A DNA stretch of 64,000 nucleotides from Psococerastis gibbosa (taxonomy: Eukaryota; Arthropoda; Insecta; Psocodea; Psocidae). Location: positions 25,133,419 to 25,197,418 of the forward strand of contig OZ020486.1 in assembly GCA_963971405.1 (NCBI GenBank). The letters are read 5' to 3'. The translations under genes were made by a program, and so were the position numbers. Numbering within the stretch: position 1 is the stretch's first letter; every line of letters begins with the position of its first letter. Below are positions 53,470 to 63,696 of the stretch, piece after piece. The notes beneath the pieces were generated by a model. It saw only the letters and a list, made by a program, of their open reading frames with translations. It was not told where the DNA came from and did not search any database.

Positions 53470-53860
53470 AAGGCGCGGTTTCCACCGACCTCTAAGTGCA
53501 AAATACACATTGGTAGCAGATAGCATTAATAAAGGCGGGGTTTCCACCGACCTCTCATTGAAGAATGCAAATGACATTAACGGAAATTTTTGTTTTACTC
53601 TAAGCCATAGTTAAAATTGATCAATGATCATAGAGTAAACTCACAAACAAACAAACTAAAATTAAAAAATGGCGTCATGGGATATGTTAAGTACAAACAT
53701 TTTAATAGATTTCTATAAAAAGAAAAATTCAAATTTCCGTCAATGCCATTTGCATTCTGCAATGAGAGGTCGATGGAAACCCCGCCTAAGTCTTGAATGT
53801 CTGCTACCACGTCACCATATGTGTATTTTGCACTTAGAGGTCGGTGGAAACCGCGCCTTA
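53470..53860. mobile_element. Foldback, GGCGCGGTTTCCACC family F3, with nested foldback
   Basis: AAGGCGCGGTTTCCACCGAC then CTCTAAGTGCAAAATACACA is mirrored by TGTGTATTTTGCACTTAGAG and GTCGGTGGAAACCGCGCCTT. Between the arms lies the F1 foldback at 53533-53787. GCAGATAGCATTAATAA before it and TCTTGAATGTCTGCTACC after it are the inner arms of F3. Confidence 0.7.
53533..53787. mobile_element. Foldback family F1, copy 2, nested in F3
   Basis: AGGCGGGGTTTCCACCGACC, TCTCATTG, AGAATGCAAATGACATTAAC and GGAAATTT are mirrored on the right, ending GAGGTCGATGGAAACCCCGC. The centre (GATCAATGATCATAGAGTAA; ATGGGATATGTTAAGTACAA) matches 11578-12037 in reverse. The arms differ between the two copies more than the centre does. 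Confidence 0.7.
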
Positions 53861-54481
53861 CCTAAGAACTACAATACTGACTTACAATTACTATAGCGCA
53901 ACACTATTAGTGCTACTACCATATACAATAAATACAATAAAATTAATAAGTCACATAATGCAAATAGGCTAGTTGGTCAGTAGTATTTAGAAAGTAGCAG
54001 GCTTCGATCAGGAACTTCTTTAGGGAATTGGCAAATGGCTCACTGGCTTAGTGCCAGCTGAGGATTGCAGGTCCTCCGGTAGCTTGTTATATATACAGTA
54101 TGTATTTACTGTATATAAAACATATCCTATGTGTTATTGCTACGTTGACAGGAACAGTTCGCAGCCTGCTACTACCCCTCGTAGAGTACCTATCTATGGA
54201 CTTGAGTTTCCATAAATAATGTAGGATTTAGAATTATACCAAAAGGGTTTATTGCAAGATGACTAGGCCTTGACTGTATTTTTTAAAGTTAATTTTATAA
54301 ACCAATGCTGACTAAAGCCTACAGAACCGTAAACGAATCACAGTGGACCTTTGGCCCTTCCTAGTTCCTAAACACACGTAAGCTATGTATAGGAACATAC
54401 AAAGGGATTTTGTTTTCTGGAGTAGGGGCGAAAACTTTTGAGAACTGACTGCATCTAGAGCAGAAGTTTACTGGGTGGGGC
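53861..54481. other. No gene seen
   Basis: Short frames only; a TATATACAGTATGTATTTAC dyad near 54095 is AT-rich and common. Confidence 0.3.
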
Positions 54482-54489
54482 AACTCCAT

Positions 54490-54661
54490 CAAGGGTCAAG
54501 GACGAATACAGGGGGGAGGGGTAGGGGTAGCTGCCCCCCCAAAATTTGGTAAATCTATTGTAAATTAATTTATTACCCTCTAATTTAATCGATCATACAT
54601 ACGTTTTTCCTATTTTGACCCACAACTACCCCCCCAAAAAAATGGGCTGGATCCGTCCCTG
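54490..54661. mobile_element. hAT-like G-tract MITE, GGACGGATCCAG type, copy 2
   Basis: AACTCCAT at 54482-54489 and 54662-54669 is an exact 8-bp TSD. The left end carries a small duplication (CAAGGGTCAAGGACGAATAC), and the right end is GGGCTGGATCCGTCCCTG. The interior is ~90% like 28417-28579. Confidence 0.85.
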
Positions 54662-54669
54662 AACTCCAT

Positions 54670-55116
54670 TCATATGAAATTTTATCATTTAAGGGCGGTT
54701 TCTAATTATACTCCCTATATAACGTTATTGTTATAGCCAATCACCGATATTCTTCATTATAACAGATGTCCGATTCGACGACTTTCCCCAGCGCGTGCGT
54801 GCCCCACAGCTTATATCGAGGTTATACCATGTGAGCTATTGTAGCATTTTCATTCAATTGAGACAAGCTCCTTACTCAAAACTCATTTTTTTTTAATTTT
54901 TGACTATGTACCATGAGGTCTTTCGTTTATTTTTGTCATAAATTTTTAGTGTGCAGAGAGACCTTCCCAGTCCCCATAATATCTGCGGTCCACCAGTAGG
55001 GAAGATATAAATTTGACATTTGCGACTGTCAGTAAACCGCCTGAATGCGCGTTAAGTACGGTAACTCAAATTTGAGTGGGCTATACCTGCCACAATGGAT
55101 AATTAATTAATAGAAG
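54670..55116. other. No gene or repeat seen
   Basis: No frame or inverted ends recognised. Confidence 0.35.
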
Positions 55117-55130
55117 TACTATTGGTGGTA

Positions 55131-55370
55131 GCCGGCCGCCTTACCAAGTTGAATCCAGCGGACCAGAGCAGGTTCAAAGCTGCAGATAAATTGGTCGTGT
55201 GCACAGTGCCGTTAGGGAAACTTGGTAGGACTTGTCCTGGTCACCTCCGAACTAATCGTGTGACTTCACTGTGTTTCCCAAGTGGTTCGGAATCCACTAT
55301 AATCAGGAGGTCCACTGGAGTCCTATGGGCCCACACCGTGGCCTGGGACTGTGTCAAACCGTACTACTAC
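55131..55370 (+). mobile_element. SINE family S3, copy 3, 3'-shortened, 14-bp TSD
   Basis: TACTATTGGTGGTA at 55117-55130 and 55371-55384 is the TSD; simple ACT repeats blur the right boundary by a few bases. The start GCCGGCCGCCTTACCAAGTT and body CCTGGTCACCTCCGAACTAA and AAGTGGTTCGGAATCCACTA match the other copies up to GGAGGTCCAC. The 3' part then differs (GGAGTCCTATGGGCC and an ACT tail), so this is a subfamily with another 3' end. Confidence 0.8.
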
Positions 55371-55472
55371 TACTATTGGTGGTAAATAAAAACAGTGCTG
55401 TAACGGGTATCACCCGTTCTTCTCGGTCAGTCTTTTAGGGACTAAAAGGCTGACTGAGTTGAATAGTGTAAA

Positions 55473-55651
55473 CAAGGCCGTAAACAGGTTTTTTTTTCGG
55501 GGGGGGGGGGGGGTTAGAAATTTCATTTGGTATTTATGGTTTTTATTTTTCCTCTCAAAATCCGATTCTATCTAGTATGATGCCATTTCATTTCGGGGGG
55601 AGGGGGGGGGGGGGTTTGAACCCCCATGAACCCCCCTTGGCTACGGCCATG
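55473..55651 (-). mobile_element. hAT-like G-tract MITE, GGCCGTAGCCA type, copy 2
   Basis: AGTGTAAA at 55465-55472 and 55652-55659 is an exact 8-bp TSD. It is the reverse of 48145-48311, with the same CCATTTCATTTCGGGGGG block and AATCCGATTCTATCTAG. G runs here are longer (up to ~15). Confidence 0.85.
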
Positions 55652-55659
55652 AGTGTAAA

Positions 55660-56594
55660 CACTCATGTTGTTCTGGAACATCTATTAGGTTGTGTCATTC
55701 ATTTGTGAATGTTTTATCACCATTTTTCAGGGACAAATGTCTGAGAAAATCATCCCGTGGCTGGAGACAGTTATCAATATGGCTGCTAGTGTAGCCTGCA
55801 CAAGATAAGTACGCAATTTGGCGGGAAAGCCAGTGCTATTGTAGCCTGCACAAGCTAAGTACAGAGTTTTTGACCGGGTCCAGGTATCCGTTCTGCTAGG
55901 CTGCAATGTGTAAGACATCGATATTTTTTGAGTTGGTACTTATCTCTGATATTTAGCTTATGGTTAACGGGTGCCTCGTAAGGCATATTATGGCTCCCGC
56001 CGCTCCAGTTAATATATTTCTATGGAGAAAATGGGGCATTGGAAAACATCTTTAGTAGGGAGGGCCGAGGCCCACTAGTCACAATTTTAAAGTAGACACA
56101 TTATTATTTACTTATTAATATAGTGCGAGTTTGCATAGGCTTAGTGGTAAATCCGGGCCATCCGGTAGTGGGGGAAATAAAGTGAAGTTAAATTCAATAG
56201 GCTCCATATATCTGTCCAAATTTGGATCATTATAATTACTTATTTATATAAACAGTCTTTTGCGCACCAAACAACTCAAATGAAGTGCGAAATATATATT
56301 TTACTGGTCGAGACATTCGACCAATAAAGTAGAAGGCGGATTGAGATACAAGTTCACGGCATGTGGCACCCTCAATTCTTGGCACTTCCACTCGTTTTTT
56401 ATCCCATTAATTTTGGATCTCGTTCAAACAATTTTCATCTCATCTCTATATTGCATAGCACTCAATAGATATATGTATATATACTCCATATTTTTTCTAT
56501 CTATCCCAATTTATGTGACATGGAATCATCATCAGGAAAATAAAATATGAACAACTACCTAATATGTAATTGATTGGTCTAGCGTCTAGCCTAG
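55660..56594. other. No gene called; 24-bp direct repeat at 55790 and 55838
   Basis: GTAGCCTGCACAAGATAAGT and GTAGCCTGCACAAGCTAAGT recur ~48 bp apart. The rest is AT-rich with short frames. Confidence 0.35.
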
Positions 56595-56800
56595 CTCCAA
56601 TAAATAAATAAATAAATAAGGACTTTCTATTGTTTCTATTACTAAGCCAACCTAGCGGAGTTAGGGCTATAAAGCCCTCTCTTACACTCAACTAGGATGG
56701 CCCGGGACCACCTGCTTTACATGCCCTCCGAAGCATGGCCATTAGAAAATGTAGGTAGTGTGGGACTCGAACCAACAACCTTTCGGGTTGAATCTACATT
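56595..56800 (-). mobile_element. tRNA-derived SINE, family S1, copy 2
   Basis: On the minus strand a shortened head keeps the B box (TTGGTTCGAGTCCCACAC) but has lost the A box. The body CATGCTTCGGAGGGCATGTA, GGGCTTTATAGCCCTAACTC and GGTTGGCTTAGTAATAGAAA matches 4255-4415. The tail is five TTTA units. A 25-bp stretch (GGTGGTCCCGGGCCATCC) is present here and absent in copy 1. Confidence 0.75.
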
Positions 56801-56802
56801 TT

Positions 56803-56912
56803 AAGCAGCTATTTTATTGCATTAGCACTGTTTCACAATAATATTATAGAAGCGGTTTAAAAAGTGTCAGGTGCAAGCCCATCTGTTTCCTATTGGCTAA
56901 TATCCAATAAAT
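56803..56912 (+). repeat. Dispersed repeat shared with 3388-3500, with AATG tail
   Basis: The complement of 3388-3500, ending CCAATAAATGAATGAATG, with five or six ATGA units following. The tail indicates the 3' end of a retroelement in this direction. It lies two bases from the S1 SINE head. Confidence 0.5.
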
Positions 56913-56940
56913 GAATGAATGAATGAATGAATGTATTAAA

Positions 56941-57109
56941 TAGAACAATTTAAATACAATAATTGTAAAGCCCCACATGAAGACCTATTACAATTTACCC
57001 TACTCTAAAACTAAAGAAAAAAGAAAAAAAATCAATTAGACTTAATGTAACTTATTAGCGTGTGTTTCAATTAGATACTAATGAGTAGTAACTATATTGA
57101 TTATTGTTT
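56941..57109. other. No feature seen
   Basis: A-rich spacer between two retroelement remnants. Confidence 0.3.
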
Positions 57110-57372
57110 TTTTCAATGACTTTTATGGACCCAGGCCTACTAGCCCAACTAGGTCCCTTGTCCATTGCCAACGACCCCATGAAACTATTTGTATTGTTTC
57201 CGTATGCGTTTTTGGCCATTGGCAAACAGCCAGTTTCAGTGAAACTGGTATACGCTCTTGAAGTCAACCTACACCGCCTACAAGCGATAATAGACAAGCT
57301 GAGACAAGCTTACCATTGACGTCCTGAAACAGGTGAAAGCATGACTTAACCAAGTACAGATACGATTCCGGG
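57110..57372 (+). mobile_element. SINE family S2, headless copy 3
   Basis: CAATGACTTTTATGGACCCA to AAGTACAGATACGATTC matches the S2 body. A small insertion (CAGCCAGTTTCAGTGA) interrupts GGCAAACTGGTATACG, and the block GATTTCGGACATT is deleted. The open frame shared with other copies is partly kept (Leu-His-Arg-Leu-Gln-Ala, Asp-Lys-Leu-Arg-Gln-Ala-Tyr-His). Confidence 0.65.
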
Positions 57373-58198
57373 GATCACAATTATTTCGTGGTGTACCGTA
57401 CTGTGTAGTCTTACGAGCGTACACTGAAAAAATAATTTCAAGTGAAAATATAGCCTACTGTATATATCCTTCTACATGCTGGTTCGATTTTTTTGGCGAT
57501 GCACAATGTTAATCTTCCAAAACTACTTGTACGACTTCAATTGTTCTCCAATGATAAATCTAATCAACATACCTATATACAATATTTCCAAATGTCCTTA
57601 CTGCACAATGAGATAAACCACGAGTATCTGCGAAAACCTAGATTTTTCTTTTTGAAGTGACAATTTTCTTATGCGAACTTTAAATTTTTAATGATGAGGG
57701 GTAACTTTGTGTTAGGCGTCACATGACACAGGCTTAGGCGTCAGATATGCTCCCGGGGCACCTCACAGCATACAAAAACTGAACCCAGTTTTTTTTTGCC
57801 CTCGATGCGTTCCGAAACCACTGATTGTGAATTGTGATGAAACGTAGGTTGGGTGTTCTACCAAAGGTTCTCGACACAAAAAATTCATAAATGGGCCTAG
57901 TCTATGTAAATACGTATAAATGAAATATTTTTTGTTAAAAATATTTATTCTATGTTAAAAATAGTATAGATATTGAATGTCTACAAACAATTCAGAAAGC
58001 ATGAGCAAACAAAAAAAATGTACAACGGGAAAGTATTTTTAAATCATAAAAGTAGGTTCAATGCCATTTTTTTGTTGGCTTATTTCACTAAAGAGTCGTA
58101 ATTTATTAGTACCTATATAAAAAACGCCTTCATTATACACCCGATTTCGGTGACCATGTCTAAAACTCTAAAACTAGCCAGTCTTATACGTACATATA
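57373..58198. other. No gene seen
   Basis: AT-rich. GTGTTAGGCGTCACATGACA at 57709 shares GTTAGGCGTCACGTGAC with 37950 in the family D region, a short unexplained match. Confidence 0.3.
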
Positions 58199-58206
58199 CA
58201 AATGGC

Positions 58207-58489
58207 CAGGGGCGGATTTGGCTTTGTGCGGATATATAGGTACTGCTATTGTCTCGGACATAAATAATTTTTGTATGTATAGTGGGAGGGGGGGGGGGGC
58301 GGTGTTCACATGTATACATGGAGTACCAACTGAACAGAAATGCGCGCCTACATTTGAAAAATTATTCCTTAATATCTGATTTTTTTTTACATAATATGCA
58401 CAAAAAAATCTTTAATATACACACGGACACTCTGAACGGGCGCATATATAGGCATTTGCCTCAGTTGCCTATTGGTAAATCCGCCACTG
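58207..58489. mobile_element. hAT-like G-tract MITE, GGCGGATTT type, copy 2
   Basis: Ends CAGGGGCGGATTTGGC and, complemented, CAGTGGCGGATTTACC. Flanks CAAATGGC (58199-58206) and CAAATGAC (58490-58497) agree in 7 of 8. Both sides match 23782-24059; the G run is longer. Confidence 0.8.
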
Positions 58490-58677
58490 CAAATGACTAC
58501 AGCCTCTGTAATGAACTGTGAAGCAAATTCTTGCTTTGGCATGGACATAAAGCCAAACTCCAAACCAAGCTCTACAATAGGCTTACTGGGTGATCTTGTA
58601 GATCTCAGTTTTACGAGAAAAAAATTAAATGTATAAATTAATAATTAATAGCACTTACAGGTACGGTATGTATCCGC

Positions 58678-58827
58678 CAGTGGCTACATAATATAGGTAT
58701 ATAAACATTGTTATCATCTTCAAAAAGAGGTCGGCATTACAATAACATTTGTTAACTTCGTTATACATCTTCCCATGTCGGAGGAGCTCGCCCCCCCCCC
58801 CTGGGTCCTCCCTTATATTCGCCACTG
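58678..58827. mobile_element. G-tract MITE, CAGTGGCGAATATA type
   Basis: The left CAGTGGCTACATAATATAGG and the complemented right CAGTGGCGAATATAAGGGAG are inverted, with a C run next to the right end. No matching 8-bp flanks were found. Confidence 0.4.
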
Positions 58828-59949
58828 GAGTACTTAATGTATTGTATGCAAGGGTGTCCGTAGCTGTCTTTCTGGAGTTATGCAGGAAGGGTGAGGTGAA
58901 ATTGTCTTCATATCACCCCCCCCCTCCCTAAAAAAATATCTCTTAGGCCTGATACGCAGATTTTAGAGACCAGACTTATTAAATGTACGCCAAACTGAGA
59001 TTTCGAGCCCACCCCCCCCCCTCTCCCGGAAGGACTCCTGTTTAAAAATATATCTGCGAAGCAGTGAGGTTTACGCAATTTGACAGCAATGTAATTATGA
59101 TTTTACACTTTTCAATGGCAAACAAGCTCCTTTAGATTTTATTTTATGCCTAATCTATAAAACTACAAACAGGCCCCCTTTTAGGAGAATTATTTGATAG
59201 AATAGGTCCGAAATTGTACATAATAGGAGTCCAAACGTCTCTCCCAGGTGAAATGGTGGTGTTTTACGCATTTTGACAGAAAAAATCTTTTAGGCCTAGA
59301 TTGTACGGACGATGACGATTCATAAGATGCCAAACAGAGGGCACGGGGGTATCTCCCGGGGGAAAAATTTCGAATACATCGGCAAAAATAGTGGGGGACT
59401 TGATACACAACGTTAGACGCCAGGCCTGGCCTACCAAAGTGCGAGGCACGAAGGGGTCACTTCATCCGCCCCTCCGAACTGAGCTCTAAAAGATCTACTC
59501 TGATAAGGCCTCAATGTTTGCAAGAGAATTGCAAAGCGCACGGCCCTTAAACGTCTGTAACGTAAATATACAGTATGAGGCTAAGTACCGTAAGTAAATT
59601 TTTTCGGGGGTTTAATCGTAATTTATATAATAATACTTTTTCAATAGTTTTCTTATTTTCAATTGGTATAACATATTTCCTCTTTAGGGTCATTGGAGCG
59701 AGGCCATTTAGTAGAGTTTTTTCGTTGTCTTATTTCTTGTAATAGGATATTATTTTCATGTCCTAGGAGGGCCATATATTTCAGGCCTATATTTCAAAAA
59801 AAAATATATATATATATGACCTATAAATACAAATAAATTAAAAGTAATATTCATCGCCCGTAAAACTTAAAAGCTACTGTCATCAAAATGTGTAAAACTT
59901 CACTATTCCAAGCCTATTTTTATAATATATTATTTTATCTTTAAAAGCC
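58828..59949. other. No gene called; several C runs
   Basis: C runs at 58915 and 59010 suggest more G-tract MITE fragments, with no paired ends. TTTAGGCCT-type words recur at 58945 and 59290 beside CATTTTGACAG, hinting at an old repeat. No frame is convincing. Confidence 0.3.
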
Positions 59950-59957
59950 AATGGTGG

Positions 59958-60345
59958 CATTGGCGTACTTAGGAGGGGGGGGGGGGTCTGGAGGGGGCTT
60001 AGCCACCCCCAGGTACTTGTTAAGTCCCACAGAGGATTATCGTGCACATAACACAAATTCACTGAAAACACTTAATAAATAAATAAACGAATATAAAGAA
60101 ATAGGCTACCTAGTTTTTCTCCCAGAGAATAACAATATTTAAAAAGAAACATCTTAGCCCGAAAATTCGACTATTTTAATGTACTGTATCATGTTGGAAA
60201 TTTGGGTATTTCGGGCTTTCTTTTGTCAGTGGACTTACGTTTGAATTTGCACTGAAATCATGGATATTAATATATTAAAAAAAGTTTTTGTGGTTCTAAA
60301 CCTCCACCCCTCCCCCCGGATTTATTTTGGCAATTTACGCCAATG
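59958..60345. mobile_element. G-tract MITE, CATTGGCGTA type
   Basis: Left CATTGGCGTACTTAGGAGGG and complemented right CATTGGCGTAAATTGCCAAA are inverted at the first 10 bases, with G and C tracts inside each end. Flanks AATGGTGG and AGGGGTGG agree in 6 of 8. The 388-bp size is longer than the other G-tract MITEs. Confidence 0.55.
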
Positions 60346-60353
60346 AGGGGTGG

Positions 60354-60906
60354 CCAAAAATATTGCTTTCTCTCATTCGTCGCGAAATGTAAGAATACTC
60401 CGCTGTTTAGAAAATTATGAAAGTAGCGAGAATTTAAGTTTTCATGTAACTGTTGCTAGCTAAGCCTAATGCCTAAGCCTAATGTTGTTTACTGGCCAGT
60501 GACGGTACGTTTACAAACTATAAACTGCCCTAACTCCAGAAGCAGCATAGAGTTATTGATGTTTAACATACTGCATATATACTCTTATCCATGTGCATAA
60601 TGGCTATGGCAATATCTTTTCAAATTTGACCTGAGTAAAGTTACTTTAAGTTCTCTTAACATTTGCAGTGGGTGGAGAACTGGATCCAACGCTGGTTCGT
60701 TACATTTTGGCCACCCCTGGAGGGGGGTGTGGTTTCTAACGGTATATAGTAGGTATCAAGCAAGAGTATACTGCTAGTTGGTTCTAAGCTTTTTTTCTGT
60801 AGGTCTATGGTGTTGCAGAATATAGTGTATTACAATATGAATCTGTAAGTTCGGTCCTTTTAGTTCGGTATTTTAATAATATTTACTTATTCTTTCTATG
60901 CTTTAG
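60354..60906. other. No gene seen; ends in a C/T-rich tract before AG
   Basis: TTATTCTTTCTATGCTTTAG directly precedes the possible exon at 60907. AAGCTTTTTTTCTGTAG at 60787 is another splice-acceptor-like tract. Nothing else. Confidence 0.3.
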
Positions 60907-61066
60907 GCATTTGCATAAGACGAACGTTCCATCCGTCAGATGTCTTCCGTCAGCACCGAACACTGAGCCGAGGAATAACCCGCTGACCAGCAAAAGCGAG
61001 CGTTCAGCGCGCAAACGCCGAGCGCCAGGCTCCCCCCACTCACTAGGGGCGGACCGCTCGCTTCAG
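60907..61066 (+). CDS. Possible internal exon, unknown product (weak)
   Basis: A 160-bp GC- and CpG-rich segment is bounded by an acceptor-like TTTCTATGCTTTAG on the left and a donor-like TTCAGGTAGC on the right, with one frame open throughout. The peptide is Ser/Pro/Arg-rich (Lys-Ser-Glu-Arg-Ser-Ala-Arg-Lys-Arg-Arg) and matches no family I know. GGGGCGG within it is also a GC box, so a CpG-rich promoter is an alternative. Confidence 0.25.
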
Positions 61067-61879
61067 GTAGCAAATCAGGAACCTCCCGTAGCTAGCTAAA
61101 ATATATCAACGTGTGCAAGTAGAACGTACAAGTCATACCGTCGGTTTCTGTCCTTTTCCAACAGAAGACTAAACGTTGGGTAGGGATATGGGAACGGCAA
61201 AAAATGGATAAAAGTGATATGGAGGTCAACAAGTTTGCAATTGTATTTTATTTATTATTGTTTGTTGATTGATACAACAAAACCAGAATTTTGAGAATGA
61301 TAAAATAAATTTCCACACGCATCTCTCTATATCGCGTTTTAGTCAATATACAATATTAAGTGCCACCCTGTAATCAGAATAGGTTGTGAGTGATTAAAAA
61401 TTTAAATTCGAGTGGTGGTGTAGCGAGAGGTAGTAATGCAGAGCAATGCGGTTGTGGGTGCCTCAAAGCCAAAAGTTCCGTATATTTGCTCTTCACTTGA
61501 CTTGCTGCCTCTTACTTGACAGCAGTCTGACGAGAGAGGAGCAAAACTAACAAAGATGACTGTATAATATAATTTACTAGTTTCAATTTTTTTTTTAATT
61601 ATAAATTCTTGTTGTATATATGTAATTGGACTGGTGCTTTCATAATGCAGTGTAATTATCCTAAGTACTGTATTATGTGCTGTAGTATTGCATGTGTCAA
61701 GCCTAACTAGGCACGGAGGTAAAGATTTTAGGAGGGGGGGGGGGGTTAAGCCTGAGCCAAGTATACAGTTCATTGTATTTTTGTACGCATGAGCCAATAT
61801 GTATTTAATTTAGAGACAGGGGGTTTGATCCCTCTAACCCCCTCCCTTATATCTCTAACCCCCTCCTCCATAGGAAACA
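61067..61879. other. No gene called; G run near 61730
   Basis: TCTGTCCTTTTCCAACAG at 61147 is a good acceptor-like tract, but the frame after it closes quickly. AGGCACGGAGGTAAAGATTT then a G run at 61710-61745 is probably one end of a further G-tract MITE. Confidence 0.3.
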
Positions 61880-62045
61880 TTACTCAACAGATAGACATTT
61901 CATATAAACTACTTTTCTGGGTTCCTGGGACCTCAAAAACTGAGAACGTGTACCTAAATCCACTGAAATCTAAAAATCGAAAATTTTTGCTATCACAAAG
62001 CTTTCCTTATATAGGTACTAACGTATTTCAAAAGGAAAGCGAAAA
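61880..62045 (+). mobile_element. TGCTTTCC element, old 3' scrap
   Basis: CAACAGATAGACATTTC, TTCTGGGTTCCTGGGACCTC, CCACTGAAATCTAAAAATCG, TCACAAAGCTTTCCTTATAT and AAAAGGAAAGC match the last ~165 bp of the family with many changes. Confidence 0.6.
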
Positions 62046-63447
62046 CTGCAAACAGTGGACCCGGAGCCATCCCCTGTGGAATATCTTTGAAAAACTAGGA
62101 CCGAAATAGTGGGGTTTTACTCATTCTGACACCAAAAATATAGACTTTACATATTATTACGAAGGCTGATTATCAAAACGGTAAAAAGTCTAGGTACCCC
62201 GGGGAATTTGTTGAATAAAGAGGCGCAAATTAGTGGGTTTTTCATTTCTTGATACACACGTTGGACCAAGCGACAATCGTCTTACCCGTATACTGAAATT
62301 AGACCAAAATGGTTTCACTGCTGTTTTAAAGGCTATTAAAGAAACTGTGATAAAGAGAAACACGACCAGTTATACTAATATAGGTCAGTCAGGTCAGTGT
62401 GATGTGTCTGGAGTATATGAAACTTTGAATATGGAAAATTAATCTAAAAAAAACTACTTTATGATAGGTATGGTATTGTAAAAATTCACAATACATGGCC
62501 AGCAGCTAGTATAGTGGGTACAGTACAAAACTTTTTGTTAAAAAAAGAATTAACAACAGGTCTATTGCCAGCCTATTTATTGTTTACGTATAATTAATAT
62601 GGTTGTTCAAATCCCCCTGCACCAATGTGAACAAAAGGATGTTTTAGGAGTGGGCACACGTGCTGAATTAGCTATTGTCGGCGCTTACCTGTTTTCTTGT
62701 TCCCCATAATCTCCCTATTGTTTCCACATTTTCATGCAAGAGCTGTTTTGTCTTCCAACGAGTCCTAGGTATGCCTACCTACTTATACTTCACTGATTCA
62801 AAGACAATGAGTAATAGAGTGGCGCTAATTGCATGGTTCTTTTCCATTTCAAAAACAGTGCTCTATAGCTTAATACTTTGAATTTACGACGTCAATATCG
62901 GATACGCAAAGAAAGTTGAAGGAAATAGAGTGAAAACGACGACAAAGCAAGAAATCTCTGAAAATCTTTCTCTTAATTACTTAGGGAAGAAAAATAGTAA
63001 GGAGGGTGGGCTGTGAGCAGGGAGTTGGGCATGTGTTGCTTCCCACGCTAAATCCTATTAAGTTACATAGATCTAGAAATAAGAGGTAAGGGGGATTGGA
63101 GGTAACGCGGAAGGCTACGGTGATACACTATATATATAATTATATCTATATAATATCGTTTGTGTATTGTAGAAATAATACGGCCGCCACACTCTATAAA
63201 GAAGTTTCGCGCCTTTCCCCTGAAATCCTGTAGGAAACCTGAGACACCTCCTCCCTTTCGGAGTGGTCCAACTACCCTTTGGTAAATCATGGCATGAAGG
63301 ACAATAATTGCAAATTAATTATTGTTAACGCTTTCGAGTATCGTTATCTAGAGCAAATGGTGGCCCCGCTTACTAGTATATTTTACTTTCCACTGATGAG
63401 GTAGGCTATATAGTGGACGCAAGCAGCTATATACTATCCATTGACCC
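62046..63447. other. No gene called
   Basis: Frames of 68-75 codons (62233-62442, 62675-62881, 63063-63290 minus) have no recognised motif. No repeat partner was noted. Confidence 0.3.
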
Positions 63448-63519
63448 ATGGCCGTGCCCAGGGGGGTGGTCCATGGGGTCCGGACCCCCCCCCTAAATCA
63501 AAACCTGGGCATGGCCTTG
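63448..63519. mobile_element. G/C-tract MITE, CCGTGCCCAG type, minimal copy
   Basis: ATGGCCGTGCCCAGGGGGG on the left is mirrored by CCCC...CTGGGCATGGCCTTG on the right, with GTCCATGGGGTCCGGACC in between. Only ~72 bp long, so it may be an internally deleted copy of 20764-20961. TSD unresolved. Confidence 0.5.
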
Positions 63520-63599
63520 CGGATCGACCCGAGTTCGTATTCGTATTTTCCAATAACATACGATATGATATTTATTAACTTTTAGTACATAATAAGGAG

Positions 63600-63696
63600 C
63601 TGAAAAGGACCGCTCAAAATAGACAAGATTGGAGGAGAAAAATACTACATTCGCTGCAAACCAATCCCTAGATTGCAACTCAAGAAGTAGACATAA
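63600..63696 (+). mobile_element. 3' end of a LINE, Ala-Asn-Gln-Ser-Leu type (fragment)
   Basis: This reads Lys-Asp-Arg-Ser-Lys, stop, then Phe-Ala-Ala-Asn-Gln-Ser-Leu-Asp-Cys-Asn. The last part is the same terminal peptide as at 1944-1980 and 7834-7897, and the Asp-Arg...Ala-Ala-Asn pattern is typical just before the stop of this LINE type. The AAG tail is eroded. Confidence 0.5.

Noticed and set aside
61402..61797. 131-codon minus-strand frame as a gene
   Set aside because: It crosses a G-tract MITE-like end and T runs, and has low-complexity composition and no motif.
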